Shown here one piece after another: positions 24,361 to 32,903 of a stretch of 35,632 nucleotides of DNA (positions are counted from its first letter, which is position 1; each line of letters opens with the position of its first letter). Below the pieces are notes generated by a model that worked only from the letters and a program-made list of their open reading frames with translations, ran no database searches and was not told the DNA's origin. The position numbers were made by a program, and so were the translations under genes. Source of the DNA: Verrucomicrobiota bacterium. GTDB taxonomy: Bacteria; Verrucomicrobiota; Verrucomicrobiia; Opitutales; Opitutaceae. Where the stretch lies: positions 1 through 35,632 of the forward strand of contig JAFAAS010000031.1 of assembly GCA_023426435.1 (NCBI GenBank), written 5' to 3'.

Positions 24361-24487
24361 AGGGAACTGGATGACATCGATCTAGGAGTTTCACCCTAGA
24401 TGTCGACGCCATCCTTCCCTACCGTTTAGGGATATTCTCTTAGCGGTTCCTCCTGAACCACTTAGGAAATAAAAAATCCTTATTTCC
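24361..24487 (-). promoter_or_regulatory. Leader of the Ig-repeat gene with four successive inverted repeats
   Basis: In the 119 bases between ugd and the Ig-repeat gene, four hairpin-capable elements lie in a row: GACAT...CTAGG paired with CCTAG...ATGTC (24373-24404, four-base bulge), CCCTA/TAGGG (24417-24431), GGTTC/GAACC (24445-24459), and GGAAATAA/TTATTTCC (24465-24487), the last overlapping the ugd stop codon. The segment is richer in A and T than its surroundings. It likely contains the promoter and 5' leader of the Ig-repeat gene and possibly the ugd transcript end. Confidence 0.6.
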
Positions 24488-25838
24488 CAATCCCAAAAAC
24501 CCGGAACCCGGTCTCTCTGAGCGCCTTGAGATCCAAAATATTCCGGCCGTCGAACAAGAACGCAGGCTTGCTCATCGACTCGAAAATCCGGCCGTAATCC
24601 AACCCTTTGAACTCATCCCACTCTGTCACGATCGCGATCGCATGCGCGCCTTTGGCTGCCTCATAGGCGTCGGTCGCCACCGTCAGTTTCGCCAGATCCG
24701 CGCCAACCGCCTTCATGTCGCGACGCACTTCTTCCGCCGGCACCTTCGGATCGTAAACCGTCACGTGCGCCTGCTCGGCGAGCAGATCCCGGCACACCGA
24801 AATCGCCGCCGACTCGCGCGTGTCGTTGGTGTCCTTCTTGAACGCAAAACCAAGCACGGCGATTTTCTTGTCCGCGACCGAATTGAACAGCGCTTTCACG
24901 ATCCGCGTCGCAAACCGGCGCTTCTGCCAATCGTTCATCCGCACCACCCCTTCCCAATACGACGCCACTTCCGGCAAACCGAAGTGCTCGCACAAATACA
25001 CCAGGTTCAGGATGTCCTTCTGAAAACAGGACCCGCCGAAGCCGACCGATGCCTTCAAAAACTTCGGCCCGATGCGCGAGTCTTTCCCAATCGCGTGCGC
25101 CACTTCGTCGACGTCCGCACCCGTCGCTTCGCACAACGCGGAGATCGAATTGATCGAAGAGATGCGCTGCGCCAGGAAGGCGTTCGCCACGAGCTTTGAA
25201 AGCTCCGATGACCACAGATTCGTCGTGATGATGCGATCGCGCGGCACCCATCGGCCGTAAACCTCCACCAGCTTCTCCACCGCCGCTTCGCCGCCCGGCG
25301 TGCGCTCGCCACCGATCAAGACGCGATCGGGCTCATGCAGATCCGCAATGGCCGTTCCTTCCGCCAAAAACTCCGGATTCGACAACACCTCGAACTTCAC
25401 GCCGCGCGCATTCGCCGCCAGAATGTCTTTGATCGTCTCCGCCGTCTTCACGGGGATCGTCGACTTTTCGACAATGATCTTCGGCGTCGTCGCGACTTCC
25501 GCGATCGTGCGCGCCACCGACTCGATGAAACGCAAATCCGCCGCGCGGCCCGATCCCACGCCATAGTTCTTCGTCGGCGTATTCACCGCCACAAAGATGA
25601 TGTCGGAATCGTCGATCGCCCCGCGCACATCCGTCGAAAAATGGAGATTCCGCCCCCGCGCCTCGCGCACCACCTCATCGAGGCCGGGCTCGTAGATCGG
25701 CAACTGATCCGAGTTCCACGCCGCAATGCGCGCGGAATTCATGTCCACGACCCGCACTTCGATGTCGGGAGCTTTCAACGCGATCATGGCCATCGTCGGT
25801 CCCCCGACATAGCCCGCACCAATACAGCAGATTTTCAT
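24480..25838 (-). CDS. ugd: UDP-glucose 6-dehydrogenase
   Basis: Oxidises UDP-glucose to UDP-glucuronate with two NAD+, feeding capsule, exopolysaccharide or LPS sugar synthesis. The 452-residue protein has the NAD motif ICCIGAGYVGGPT, the catalytic cysteine C271 in VGFGGSCFQKD, catalytic K215 in ELSKLVANA and the C-terminal LGFAFKKDTNDTRESAA. Features such as GVGSGRAADLRFIESVAR, LYDPKV-like strand order and FGGSCFQKD are closer to the animal/plant enzyme than to the short E. coli Ugd, as seen in some bacterial groups. It follows ftsH on the same strand but the ftsH terminator separates them. Its own 3' end is 119 bases ahead of the Ig-repeat gene. Confidence 0.95.
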   Translation of the reverse strand: MKICCIGAGYVGGPTMAMIALKAPDIEVRVVDMNSARIAAWNSDQLPIYEPGLDEVVREARGRNLHFSTDVRGAIDDSDIIFVAVNTPTKNYGVGSGRAADLRFIESVARTIAEVATTPKIIVEKSTIPVKTAETIKDILAANARGVKFEVLSNPEFLAEGTAIADLHEPDRVLIGGERTPGGEAAVEKLVEVYGRWVPRDRIITTNLWSSELSKLVANAFLAQRISSINSISALCEATGADVDEVAHAIGKDSRIGPKFLKASVGFGGSCFQKDILNLVYLCEHFGLPEVASYWEGVVRMNDWQKRRFATRIVKALFNSVADKKIAVLGFAFKKDTNDTRESAAISVCRDLLAEQAHVTVYDPKVPAEEVRRDMKAVGADLAKLTVATDAYEAAKGAHAIAIVTEWDEFKGLDYGRIFESMSKPAFLFDGRNILDLKALRETGFRVFGIGK

Positions 25839-25910
25839 GTATAATGTCCTGTTATCCCGATCCTTGATGCCTTTCCAAGGCGATTTGTCGGGAGCGCGCT
25901 ACCGACCACG

Positions 25911-25935
25911 AAAAAGGCGCGGGGTTCGCCGCGCC
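25911..25935 (-). terminator. Rho-independent terminator of ftsH
   Basis: On the minus strand, after the ftsH stop, a 7-bp stem GGCGCGG / CCGCGCC with a six-base loop is followed directly by TTTTT (plus-strand 25911-25915). Confidence 0.85.
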
Positions 25936-25960
25936 CTCGGTAAACAATCCTTAGGGATCC

Positions 25961-27979
25961 TCAGGCCGGCGTCGGAGCCGGCGCCGCGCCACCCGATGCC
26001 AGGCCTTCCGGAGCCGAGGATTTTCCGGGCGTCTTTTTGCCCGGCTTCTCTTCCGACTTCGGCGACACTTCCCTCAGAATCGGCGAACGAATCTCCCCGA
26101 ACTGAAGAACTTCGAGCACGTGCTTCCCTTCGATCGTCTCGAACTCGAGCAACGCCGCCGCGATCTTGTCCAACACGTCACGCCGGCTGACGATGATGTC
26201 TTTCGCGCGCCTATACTGTTCGTCGATGATGCGCGAAACTTCCGCGTCGATCTTCCGGGCCGTCTCTTCCGAATAGCCCTGATTCCGCGTGATCTCGCGA
26301 CCGAGGAAAACCGTGTCCGAACTTTCGCCGAAGGAAATCATCCCGAGCGAACTCATGCCCCAGTCGCACACCATGTGACGCGCGATCTTCGTCACTTGCT
26401 TGATGTCGCCGGCCGCACCGCTGGAAACGTCGCCCATGACGAGTTCCTCCGCGATCCGTCCGCCCAAGCCCATCGCGATCTGGTTGAGCATCCGCTTCAT
26501 CGCGTGCGTCAGCACGTCCTTTTTCGGAATGAACATCGTGCTGCCCAAACTATGCCCGCGCGGAATGATCGTGACCTTATGCACCGGCATGTGCCCGTCA
26601 TCGAGGACCGCCTGCACGAGCGCGTGTCCAGCTTCGTGATACGCCGTGAGCTTCTTCTCCTCGTCGTCCATCACACGCCGACGCTCTCTTCCGAACTGCA
26701 CTTTCTCGCGCGCATCATCGACGTCGATCATCTCGACTTTCTTCTTGTTGCGCCGCGCCGCCAACAAAGCCGCTTCGTTCAACAAATTCGCCAGCTCCGC
26801 GCCCGAAAGCCCCGGCGTGCCCCGCGCAATCACCGCGAGGTCCACATTTTCCGCCAGCGTGATCTTGCGCGCATGCACCCGCAGAATCTGCTCGCGGCCC
26901 ACCAAATCCGGCAGGTCCACGTAAATCTGACGATCGAAGCGACCCGGACGAAGCAACGCGCTGTCCAGCACGTCCGGCCGGTTCGTCGCCGCGATGATGA
27001 TCACACCTTCCGTCGTGTCGAAGCCGTCCATTTCGACGAGCAACGAATTCAGCGTCTGCTCCCGTTCGTCGTTGCCGCCGCCCAATCCCGCCCCGCGCTG
27101 GCGACCCACCGCATCGATTTCATCGATAAAGATCAAACACGGCGCGCTCTTGCGTCCTTGCTCGAACATGTCGCGCACCCGGCTCGCGCCGACGCCGACA
27201 AACATTTCCACGAAATCCGAACCGGAGATCGAGAAGAACGGCACGTCCGCCTCACCCGCCACCGCTTTCGCCAGCAATGTCTTACCGGTTCCCGGAGGAC
27301 CGACCATCAAGATGCCTTTCGGAATCTTGCCGCCCATCTTCGTGAACTTCTTCGGATCCTTCAAAAATTCGACGATCTCGCTCACTTCTTCCTTCGCCTC
27401 GTCGCAGCCCGCGACGTCCGCGAAGGTCACTTTATCCCGATCGCGCGTCAGCAACTTGGCGCGGCTCTTGCCAAAACTCAGCGCGCCTTTGCCCGCCTGA
27501 CGCAACTGCCGCACAAAAAGAAAATACAACAAACCGATGATGATCAGGAACGGCACGACCTGCGCCGCAATCTGCGTGAACATCGTGGTCGCCGGCTGCT
27601 CCGTGAACGCCTGCGAACGCTGAAGGCGCTCCATGTTCGCATCGGTGAGGCGACCCGCCGCGCGGAACTGATGCGTCTCGCCGCGCTCGCCCTGCAACAC
27701 CGTATCATCTTTCGTCTTGCCGCTGATCACCACCCAGTCGCGCCCACCCGACGAATCCGGCTGGATCACGCCTTCGCGAATCTTCCCCTGCTCCGCCATC
27801 TCCACCACCGCCTGGATCTTTAGCATCGCCGGCGAACTCAGTCGCTGCGGCGAAAGGAAAAGCAGGGCCAGCGCCGCAAGAAAGAGCGCCAGGAAAAAAA
27901 TCAGCACCTTCGGTTGAAACCGATCAGGGGGAAGGCTTTTCAGCGGACGCCGTTTCTTCTTATTGTCGAGTTCGGACAT
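25961..27979 (-). CDS. ftsH: ATP-dependent zinc metalloprotease FtsH
   Basis: Membrane-bound AAA+ protease that degrades misfolded membrane proteins and short-lived regulators. The 672-residue protein has two transmembrane helices (about 23-42 and 142-157) flanking a periplasmic segment. Then come Walker A GPPGTGKT (227-234), Walker B CLIFIDEID (281-289), the second region of homology with ATNRPDVLD, the zinc motif HEAGH (448-452) and metal ligand D525 in AGDIKQVT. The tail is low-complexity (Pro/Ala/Gly/Lys) and ends in PAPTPA. ATG 27979 gives a family-typical short cytoplasmic N-terminus. It lies 76 bases after tilS, the common tilS-ftsH order, and ends in a strong terminator. Confidence 0.97.
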   Translation of the reverse strand: MSELDNKKKRRPLKSLPPDRFQPKVLIFFLALFLAALALLFLSPQRLSSPAMLKIQAVVEMAEQGKIREGVIQPDSSGGRDWVVISGKTKDDTVLQGERGETHQFRAAGRLTDANMERLQRSQAFTEQPATTMFTQIAAQVVPFLIIIGLLYFLFVRQLRQAGKGALSFGKSRAKLLTRDRDKVTFADVAGCDEAKEEVSEIVEFLKDPKKFTKMGGKIPKGILMVGPPGTGKTLLAKAVAGEADVPFFSISGSDFVEMFVGVGASRVRDMFEQGRKSAPCLIFIDEIDAVGRQRGAGLGGGNDEREQTLNSLLVEMDGFDTTEGVIIIAATNRPDVLDSALLRPGRFDRQIYVDLPDLVGREQILRVHARKITLAENVDLAVIARGTPGLSGAELANLLNEAALLAARRNKKKVEMIDVDDAREKVQFGRERRRVMDDEEKKLTAYHEAGHALVQAVLDDGHMPVHKVTIIPRGHSLGSTMFIPKKDVLTHAMKRMLNQIAMGLGGRIAEELVMGDVSSGAAGDIKQVTKIARHMVCDWGMSSLGMISFGESSDTVFLGREITRNQGYSEETARKIDAEVSRIIDEQYRRAKDIIVSRRDVLDKIAAALLEFETIEGKHVLEVLQFGEIRSPILREVSPKSEEKPGKKTPGKSSAPEGLASGGAAPAPTPA

Positions 27980-28055
27980 TTATAGAGTGGGATAACGCGC
28001 GAAAGTGGATGTTCCTCCAGCATAAGTCAATTGGCGCTGCCTTGGAAATCCCGCG

Positions 28056-29084
28056 TTAGTTTTCCGTATTTGTTACGATTCGCGCGCTCGTGCGGCCGAT
28101 CTCCACGAACGCATCTTTTCCCAAGCTGTGTCGCGTTCTGCGGCCTCGCGTCACGTCGTCCAACAACGCCTCGAATCCCTGCCGCGACAACGTTCCCGCT
28201 CGTCCGTGCTGCACCAGCCATCGCCAAAGCGCCCGCCGCACCAAGCCGCGCGGTTTGCCCGCCAGCCGCTTCCACCGCAACTCACCGCGCCCGCCAATCG
28301 CGCGCACGTCATCCACCCAAAACTCCATCGCGTCGTCGTCCTCTTCGATCAGCTGTCTCGACAACGCCGCTCCCGCCACCGCGTCCCGCCCCACCACCGC
28401 CGCGCGCCACACGGGCAGCACATCATGACGCATCCGATTCCTGAGAAACGATCGCCCCTGATTCGTCGCGTCCATCCGCCAGCGCACGTTCGCCGCCGCC
28501 AACACCGCCTCGATTTCACCTTTCGCCAACGTCAACAGCGGCCGCAGATGCACGCGCCCATCCGCCATTTTCTGCACCGGCCGCGGCGCCGCCAGTCCGC
28601 CACTTCCGCTGCCCCGCGCGATCCGCATCAACATCGTCTCCGCCACATCGTCCTGCTGATGCCCGGTCCATAAAGCCCGCGCGCCCGCGTTCTCCATCTC
28701 CGCCCGAAAAAACGCAAAACGCGCCGCCCTCGCCTCCGCCTCCGTCGCTTCGATTTTCCTCTCTTCCCATCTCCCCACCCGGCAGGTCACGTCCAGGCCC
28801 GCACAGACTCGCCCGCAAAAACGCTCGTCTTCCACCGACGCCCGCCCTCGCAAGCGATGATTGAAATGCAACACCCGCAGCGTCCTTCGCCGCTCCGGCC
28901 AATGCGCCCAGACGAGCAACAACAACGCCAGCGAGTCCGCGCCACCCGAGCAAGCCACCGCCCACGCTTCGTCCCCGCTCGTCTCCGCCCAGCGCAACAC
29001 CGCCGGATGCAAGCGTGCCCGCGGAATCGCCTCCGCCACGCGCTCCGCCCCCACCTGCCATCGGTTGGTTCTGCGCGCCGGCAT
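28056..29084 (-). CDS. tilS: tRNA(Ile)-lysidine synthetase
   Basis: Modifies C34 of the AUA-reading tRNA(Ile) to lysidine, switching it from Met to Ile decoding. The ATP pyrophosphatase loop SGGADS is at residues 46-51. HFNHRLRGRASVEDERFC, TGHQQDDVAETMLMRIARGSG, LRPLL and DATNQGRSFLRNRMRHDVLP complete the family signature. At 342 residues it is shorter than E. coli TilS (432), and the C-terminal substrate-recognition region looks reduced. ATG 29084 lies 23 bases after the serS stop on the same strand, so serS-tilS-ftsH are probably cotranscribed. Confidence 0.93.
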   Translation of the reverse strand: MPARRTNRWQVGAERVAEAIPRARLHPAVLRWAETSGDEAWAVACSGGADSLALLLLVWAHWPERRRTLRVLHFNHRLRGRASVEDERFCGRVCAGLDVTCRVGRWEERKIEATEAEARAARFAFFRAEMENAGARALWTGHQQDDVAETMLMRIARGSGSGGLAAPRPVQKMADGRVHLRPLLTLAKGEIEAVLAAANVRWRMDATNQGRSFLRNRMRHDVLPVWRAAVVGRDAVAGAALSRQLIEEDDDAMEFWVDDVRAIGGRGELRWKRLAGKPRGLVRRALWRWLVQHGRAGTLSRQGFEALLDDVTRGRRTRHSLGKDAFVEIGRTSARIVTNTEN

Positions 29085-29107
29085 CCGATCTCGCAGCGCT
29101 CCCGCGC

Positions 29108-30379
29108 TCAGCTGAAGCTCAGGTAGTCTTTTCCAAAATACGGCACCAGCGCCGCCGGAATCTTCACCCGCCCGTCCGCCTGCAGATTATTCTCCAACAG
29201 CGCCGCCAACACGCGCGGCACCGCCAGACCCGAGCCGTTCAACGTGTGCACGAGCTCCGGCTTCCCGCCGTCTTTCGGCCGATAACGGATCTGCGCGCGT
29301 CGCGCTTGAAACGCCTCGAAATTCGAACAGCTCGAAACCTCGAGCCAGCGCTTCTGCCCCGCCGCCCACACTTCGAGATCGTATTTCTTCGACTGCGCAA
29401 AGCCGAGGTCTCCTCCGCACATCAGCAGAATACGATAGGGCAGCTCCAACTTCTGCAGCAGCCGTTCCGCATCCGCGCGAAGCTTGTCCAGCTCGTCGTA
29501 GCTCGTCTCGGGATGCACCCACTTCAACAGCTCCACCTTGTCGAATTGATGCAACCGGTTCAGCCCGCGCACATCCTTGCCATAGCTTCCGGCTTCGCGC
29601 CGGAAACACGGAGTATAAGCACAGCGATAAATCGGCAGCGCCGACTCCTCCACGATCTCATCCCGGAAGAAATTCGTCAGCGGCACTTCCGCCGTGGGCA
29701 CCGCATACAAATGATCCGGCGTCGTCTCATACATCTGCCCTTCCTTGTCCGGCAGCTGCCCGGTCGCCGTCGCGCTCGCCGCATTCACGAAGATCGGCGG
29801 AGCGACTTCCACGTATCCAACTTTTGAATTCTCATCGAGGAAGAACTGCAACAAGGCCCGCACCAGCCGCGCGCCGTCGCCCACGAAAAACGGAAACCCC
29901 GCCCCCGTCACCTTCGCGCCCCGCCCGAAATCGAACAGCCGCTCGAATCCGCCAATCTCCCAGTGCGGCAGCGCATGCGGCTTCGGTTCGTTCGCGTCGC
30001 CGTGCGCCCCGAACACCACGTTCTCCTCCGGCGTGCGGCCTTCGGGCACCGTCGCATGGGGCAGGTTCGGCAGCGACAACATCGCCTGCCGGAACTTCTC
30101 CTCGATCTCCTTCAATTTCCCTTCGCGCTCCCGCACCTGCTGCGAAACCGCCTTCATCTCCGTCACTTTCGCCGCAAACTCCGGCGTCCCTTTCGGCAGC
30201 GCCGCCATCGCCGTATTCGCCGCTTTCTGCGTCGCCCGCAACGACTCCACTTCCCGCAACAGGGCCCGCCATTCCGCATCGATGGCCAGCACCTCGTCGA
30301 CGTTCACGTCGAGGTGTTTCTTCGCGATCGCAGCGCGCACGAGATCCGGACTCTCACGGAGTAGTTTGGCGTCCAACAT
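29108..30379 (-). CDS. serS: Seryl-tRNA synthetase
   Basis: Class II synthetase that charges tRNA(Ser) and tRNA(Sec). The natural start MLDAKLLRESPDLVR is ATG 30379, giving 423 residues; a longer frame to 30457 adds 26 residues unlike the family. The N-terminal coiled-coil arm runs to about residue 110. Motif 2 is seen as PCFRREAGSYGKDVRGLNRLHQFDKVE, and motif 3 as NGSGLAVPRVLAALLENN. GQLPDKEGQMYE and TAEVPLTNFFRDE are also characteristic. It is the upstream gene of the probable serS-tilS-ftsH unit. Confidence 0.96.
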   Translation of the reverse strand: MLDAKLLRESPDLVRAAIAKKHLDVNVDEVLAIDAEWRALLREVESLRATQKAANTAMAALPKGTPEFAAKVTEMKAVSQQVREREGKLKEIEEKFRQAMLSLPNLPHATVPEGRTPEENVVFGAHGDANEPKPHALPHWEIGGFERLFDFGRGAKVTGAGFPFFVGDGARLVRALLQFFLDENSKVGYVEVAPPIFVNAASATATGQLPDKEGQMYETTPDHLYAVPTAEVPLTNFFRDEIVEESALPIYRCAYTPCFRREAGSYGKDVRGLNRLHQFDKVELLKWVHPETSYDELDKLRADAERLLQKLELPYRILLMCGGDLGFAQSKKYDLEVWAAGQKRWLEVSSCSNFEAFQARRAQIRYRPKDGGKPELVHTLNGSGLAVPRVLAALLENNLQADGRVKIPAALVPYFGKDYLSFS

Positions 30380-30622
30380 GGAGCGCTCAGGTATGGCGCG
30401 CGCCTTTCCCAGAACAAACAAAATCCCGCCCACCCCTTCCACGCCGCTCGCCGCCATTTCCCCATCGACTCCGCTCCACCCATCTCGAAAATCCCGCCCC
30501 CAACCCGACCGACCATTAGCAACGTCCCGCCAACGCCCGCCGGCACTTTATTCCAGTTCAGTCGACGCGCTCTCTACTTCTTCGGCGCGCTCCTGCTCTG
30601 CCCCTGGCTCGTCGTCGTCGGC

Positions 30623-31789
30623 TTGATCCTGCATCCGCGCTTCACCGCGAAAACGCCCTCCGCCGAAATCCGCACAACGCCTCCGCCCGACACCCGCTCC
30701 GCGTCCGACGTCGTTCAATGCCCGCCCGGACCATGGGGCGACGTCCAATACTCGCGCCTCGTGATCGAGCCGCCCGATGAGTTCATCCCGGACGACTACC
30801 TTCGCCCCACTCCGATCGTGTGGACGTTTCCCGGCTTCACACCCGACTCGCTCGCCGCACTCTGGCGCGAGGCGCGTCTCCCCGATCAAACGATCGCAAC
30901 CCTCGCCACTTCGACACGCTCGCTTCCTGACCATCTCGTCGTGCGTCCTTCCGCGGAACTCGTCCTCGGCCTCGATTCGCACGCGCGCACCGTCATCTAC
31001 TCGGTCCTCTCGTCCTTTCCCGAAAATCCGGATCAACACGAACCTTTCCGCTTCCGCGCCGATACCGCCGAAGAATGGTTCGCCGACAGCGGCCTCTCTC
31101 CCGACACCCTCGCCATCGTTCAACGCCTGCTCTACCGACGCGGCACGTCGCTCCTCTTCTCCGATCATCCGGCCGTTCTGCCCCTGATCGCTTCGCGCTC
31201 AGAGCGTCTCCGTCTCGTCCGCACGCTCGCGCGCAAATCCACGCTTCTCGTCAAACTTCGCGTCAGTCCCGACTCCAACATCGAAGAGCTCTCCGACTAT
31301 TGGGGCCGCGGTCCGCGTAACAAAGACCTCCGAGCCCTCCTCAAATCGATCTCCAAACGTCCCGCCGGCACCACGATCGACATCTCTCATGTCCTTCCCG
31401 CCTTCGCCCGCAGTCATCTCTTCACCTACCGCCCGCCGTCGACCGATCCCATCCAAAACAGCCGCGACTGCCATTGGACCTCGCTCAATTTCTTCAACAA
31501 TCCTCCCGACGATCGCTTCGCCGACATCGACAACGTCCGCATCGCTTTCGAAACCGAATACCTGCCCGTCGCCGGCAGTCCAGTGTTCGGCGACATCATC
31601 ACGTTCTCGAAAGCCGATGGCTCCATCATCCACTCGTGTGTCTACATCGCCGACGACATCGTCTTCACGAAAAACGGCGCCGCCGAAGTGATGCCTTGGA
31701 TCCTGATGAATCTCGCCGACGTGATCGCATTCTACCCCTCCGACCCGCCGCTCACGTTGAGCGCGTTCCGTCGCAAGGATCTATACTAG
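30623..31789 (+). CDS. Membrane-anchored protein of unknown function, possible NlpC/P60-like C-terminus
   Basis: I do not recognise the family. The annotated start is TTG 30623 (388 residues), but the frame continues upstream with coding-like sequence. From ATT at 30515 it would read MSNVPPTPAGTLFQFSRRAL and then a hydrophobic stretch (FFGALLLCPWLVVVGLIL) before HPRFTAKTPSAE. There is no ATG, GTG or TTG between 30515 and 30623, so the true start may be non-canonical or altered. The body has Pro-rich linkers and no repeats. Near the C-terminus DCHWTSLNFF (C283 from the TTG start) and FGDIITFSK followed by IIHSCVYIADDIVFTKNG (H337) resemble the catalytic Cys and His arrangement of NlpC/P60 peptidases. 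That link is inference from pattern. It is divergent from serS and convergent with the GT9 gene. Confidence 0.75.
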   Translation: MILHPRFTAKTPSAEIRTTPPPDTRSASDVVQCPPGPWGDVQYSRLVIEPPDEFIPDDYLRPTPIVWTFPGFTPDSLAALWREARLPDQTIATLATSTRSLPDHLVVRPSAELVLGLDSHARTVIYSVLSSFPENPDQHEPFRFRADTAEEWFADSGLSPDTLAIVQRLLYRRGTSLLFSDHPAVLPLIASRSERLRLVRTLARKSTLLVKLRVSPDSNIEELSDYWGRGPRNKDLRALLKSISKRPAGTTIDISHVLPAFARSHLFTYRPPSTDPIQNSRDCHWTSLNFFNNPPDDRFADIDNVRIAFETEYLPVAGSPVFGDIITFSKADGSIIHSCVYIADDIVFTKNGAAEVMPWILMNLADVIAFYPSDPPLTLSAFRRKDLY

Positions 31790-31830
31790 ATCGAGCGTCT
31801 CGACCTTCCCAACCGCCGCGCGCCCCGCCG

Positions 31831-32796
31831 CTACTTCGCTTTCGCCAACCGCGTCTCTGCGCTCTGCCAACGCAGATAAACTTCGCGCGCCGTCAGCAGC
31901 TTCAAGTTCCGCACCGGCGCCTGCACCACCACATTCGTCGGCGCCTCCAGCGGATACGGTCCGCAGGTGCGCGGATCCGTCGGCCCAAACACCCCCAGCG
32001 TCGGCACCCCGAGCGCCGCCGCCAGATGCATCGGACCGCTGTCGTTCGAAATCACCCAATGCGCCCGCTTGATCAGCGCCGGCAGCGACACGAGGCTCGT
32101 ATTCCCCGTCAGGTTCAAAAACCGCGAGGGCAGAAACAATCCGCGATCGGGCACCACTTCGCTCCCCGCCCAGATCACCTTTCGCGTCTTGTCGTGCTTC
32201 AGGATCAACGTCGTCAGCTGCTTGAAGCCATTCCAACGCTTCTCCGACCGACGGCTGTCCGGAAAAATCACCACCGGCTTCGATCCCCCGCGGCCTTCCG
32301 CAAATTTCAGCTTCAACGTTTCCGTCGTCTTGAACTTCAACGTCCCTTTCAGCTCCGGCTTCGCCTCCAGGATCGGACAAAACTGCAGCAGGATATCGAT
32401 CGCATGACTCCGCCGGCCTTCCGGCGGCAACGGCACTTTCTGATCGTAGAAAATTCCCGACATCTCCCGCGCATCGCTGCGCCCGATCTTCTTCTTCGCC
32501 CGCACCCGCGAGGTCATCAGCCCCGTCCGCAGCAGTCCTTGAAAATCGAATACATAATCGAACTTCGTCTTCCGCACCTCGCTAACCAGCTTCACGAAGC
32601 CTTTCGCCCCGCCTTTCCGCTGGAAAACATACACGTGATCCACCGCCACACACGCCTGCACGAGCGGCGCATAGATGTCGCGCACGATCCACGAGACCTT
32701 CAAATCGTCGCACTGCGCCTTCATCGACGTCGCCACCTGCAAACCGTGAACGATGTCGGCCAACGATGAGGGTTTGATGATTAGAACATGTGGCAT
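31831..32796 (-). CDS. Glycosyltransferase family 9 (heptosyltransferase-like)
   Basis: A 321-residue GT-B enzyme of the ADP-heptose:LPS heptosyltransferase family, acting on the inner face of the cytoplasmic membrane in LPS core synthesis. The N-terminal VLIIKPSSLADIVHGLQV, the acceptor-side DFQGLLRTGLMTSRVRAKKKIG and the C-terminal donor motif NDSGPMHLAAALGVPTLGVFGPTDP are typical. The first loop has A where the paralog downstream has G (SLADIVH against SLGDIVH). It is one of two adjacent paralogs on the minus strand, about 108 bases apart. The heptose position each one transfers cannot be told. Confidence 0.92.
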   Translation of the reverse strand: MPHVLIIKPSSLADIVHGLQVATSMKAQCDDLKVSWIVRDIYAPLVQACVAVDHVYVFQRKGGAKGFVKLVSEVRKTKFDYVFDFQGLLRTGLMTSRVRAKKKIGRSDAREMSGIFYDQKVPLPPEGRRSHAIDILLQFCPILEAKPELKGTLKFKTTETLKLKFAEGRGGSKPVVIFPDSRRSEKRWNGFKQLTTLILKHDKTRKVIWAGSEVVPDRGLFLPSRFLNLTGNTSLVSLPALIKRAHWVISNDSGPMHLAAALGVPTLGVFGPTDPRTCGPYPLEAPTNVVVQAPVRNLKLLTAREVYLRWQSAETRLAKAK

Positions 32797-32903
32797 GACA
32801 GCAATGAGCGCGGCGATCTTGAAGCGGCGTCAGAAACTTTCGTCCGGTGCGACAAACGCAAACGCGAATGGTGCCATCATCATGGTTTTGCGCGTTTCTT
32901 ACG

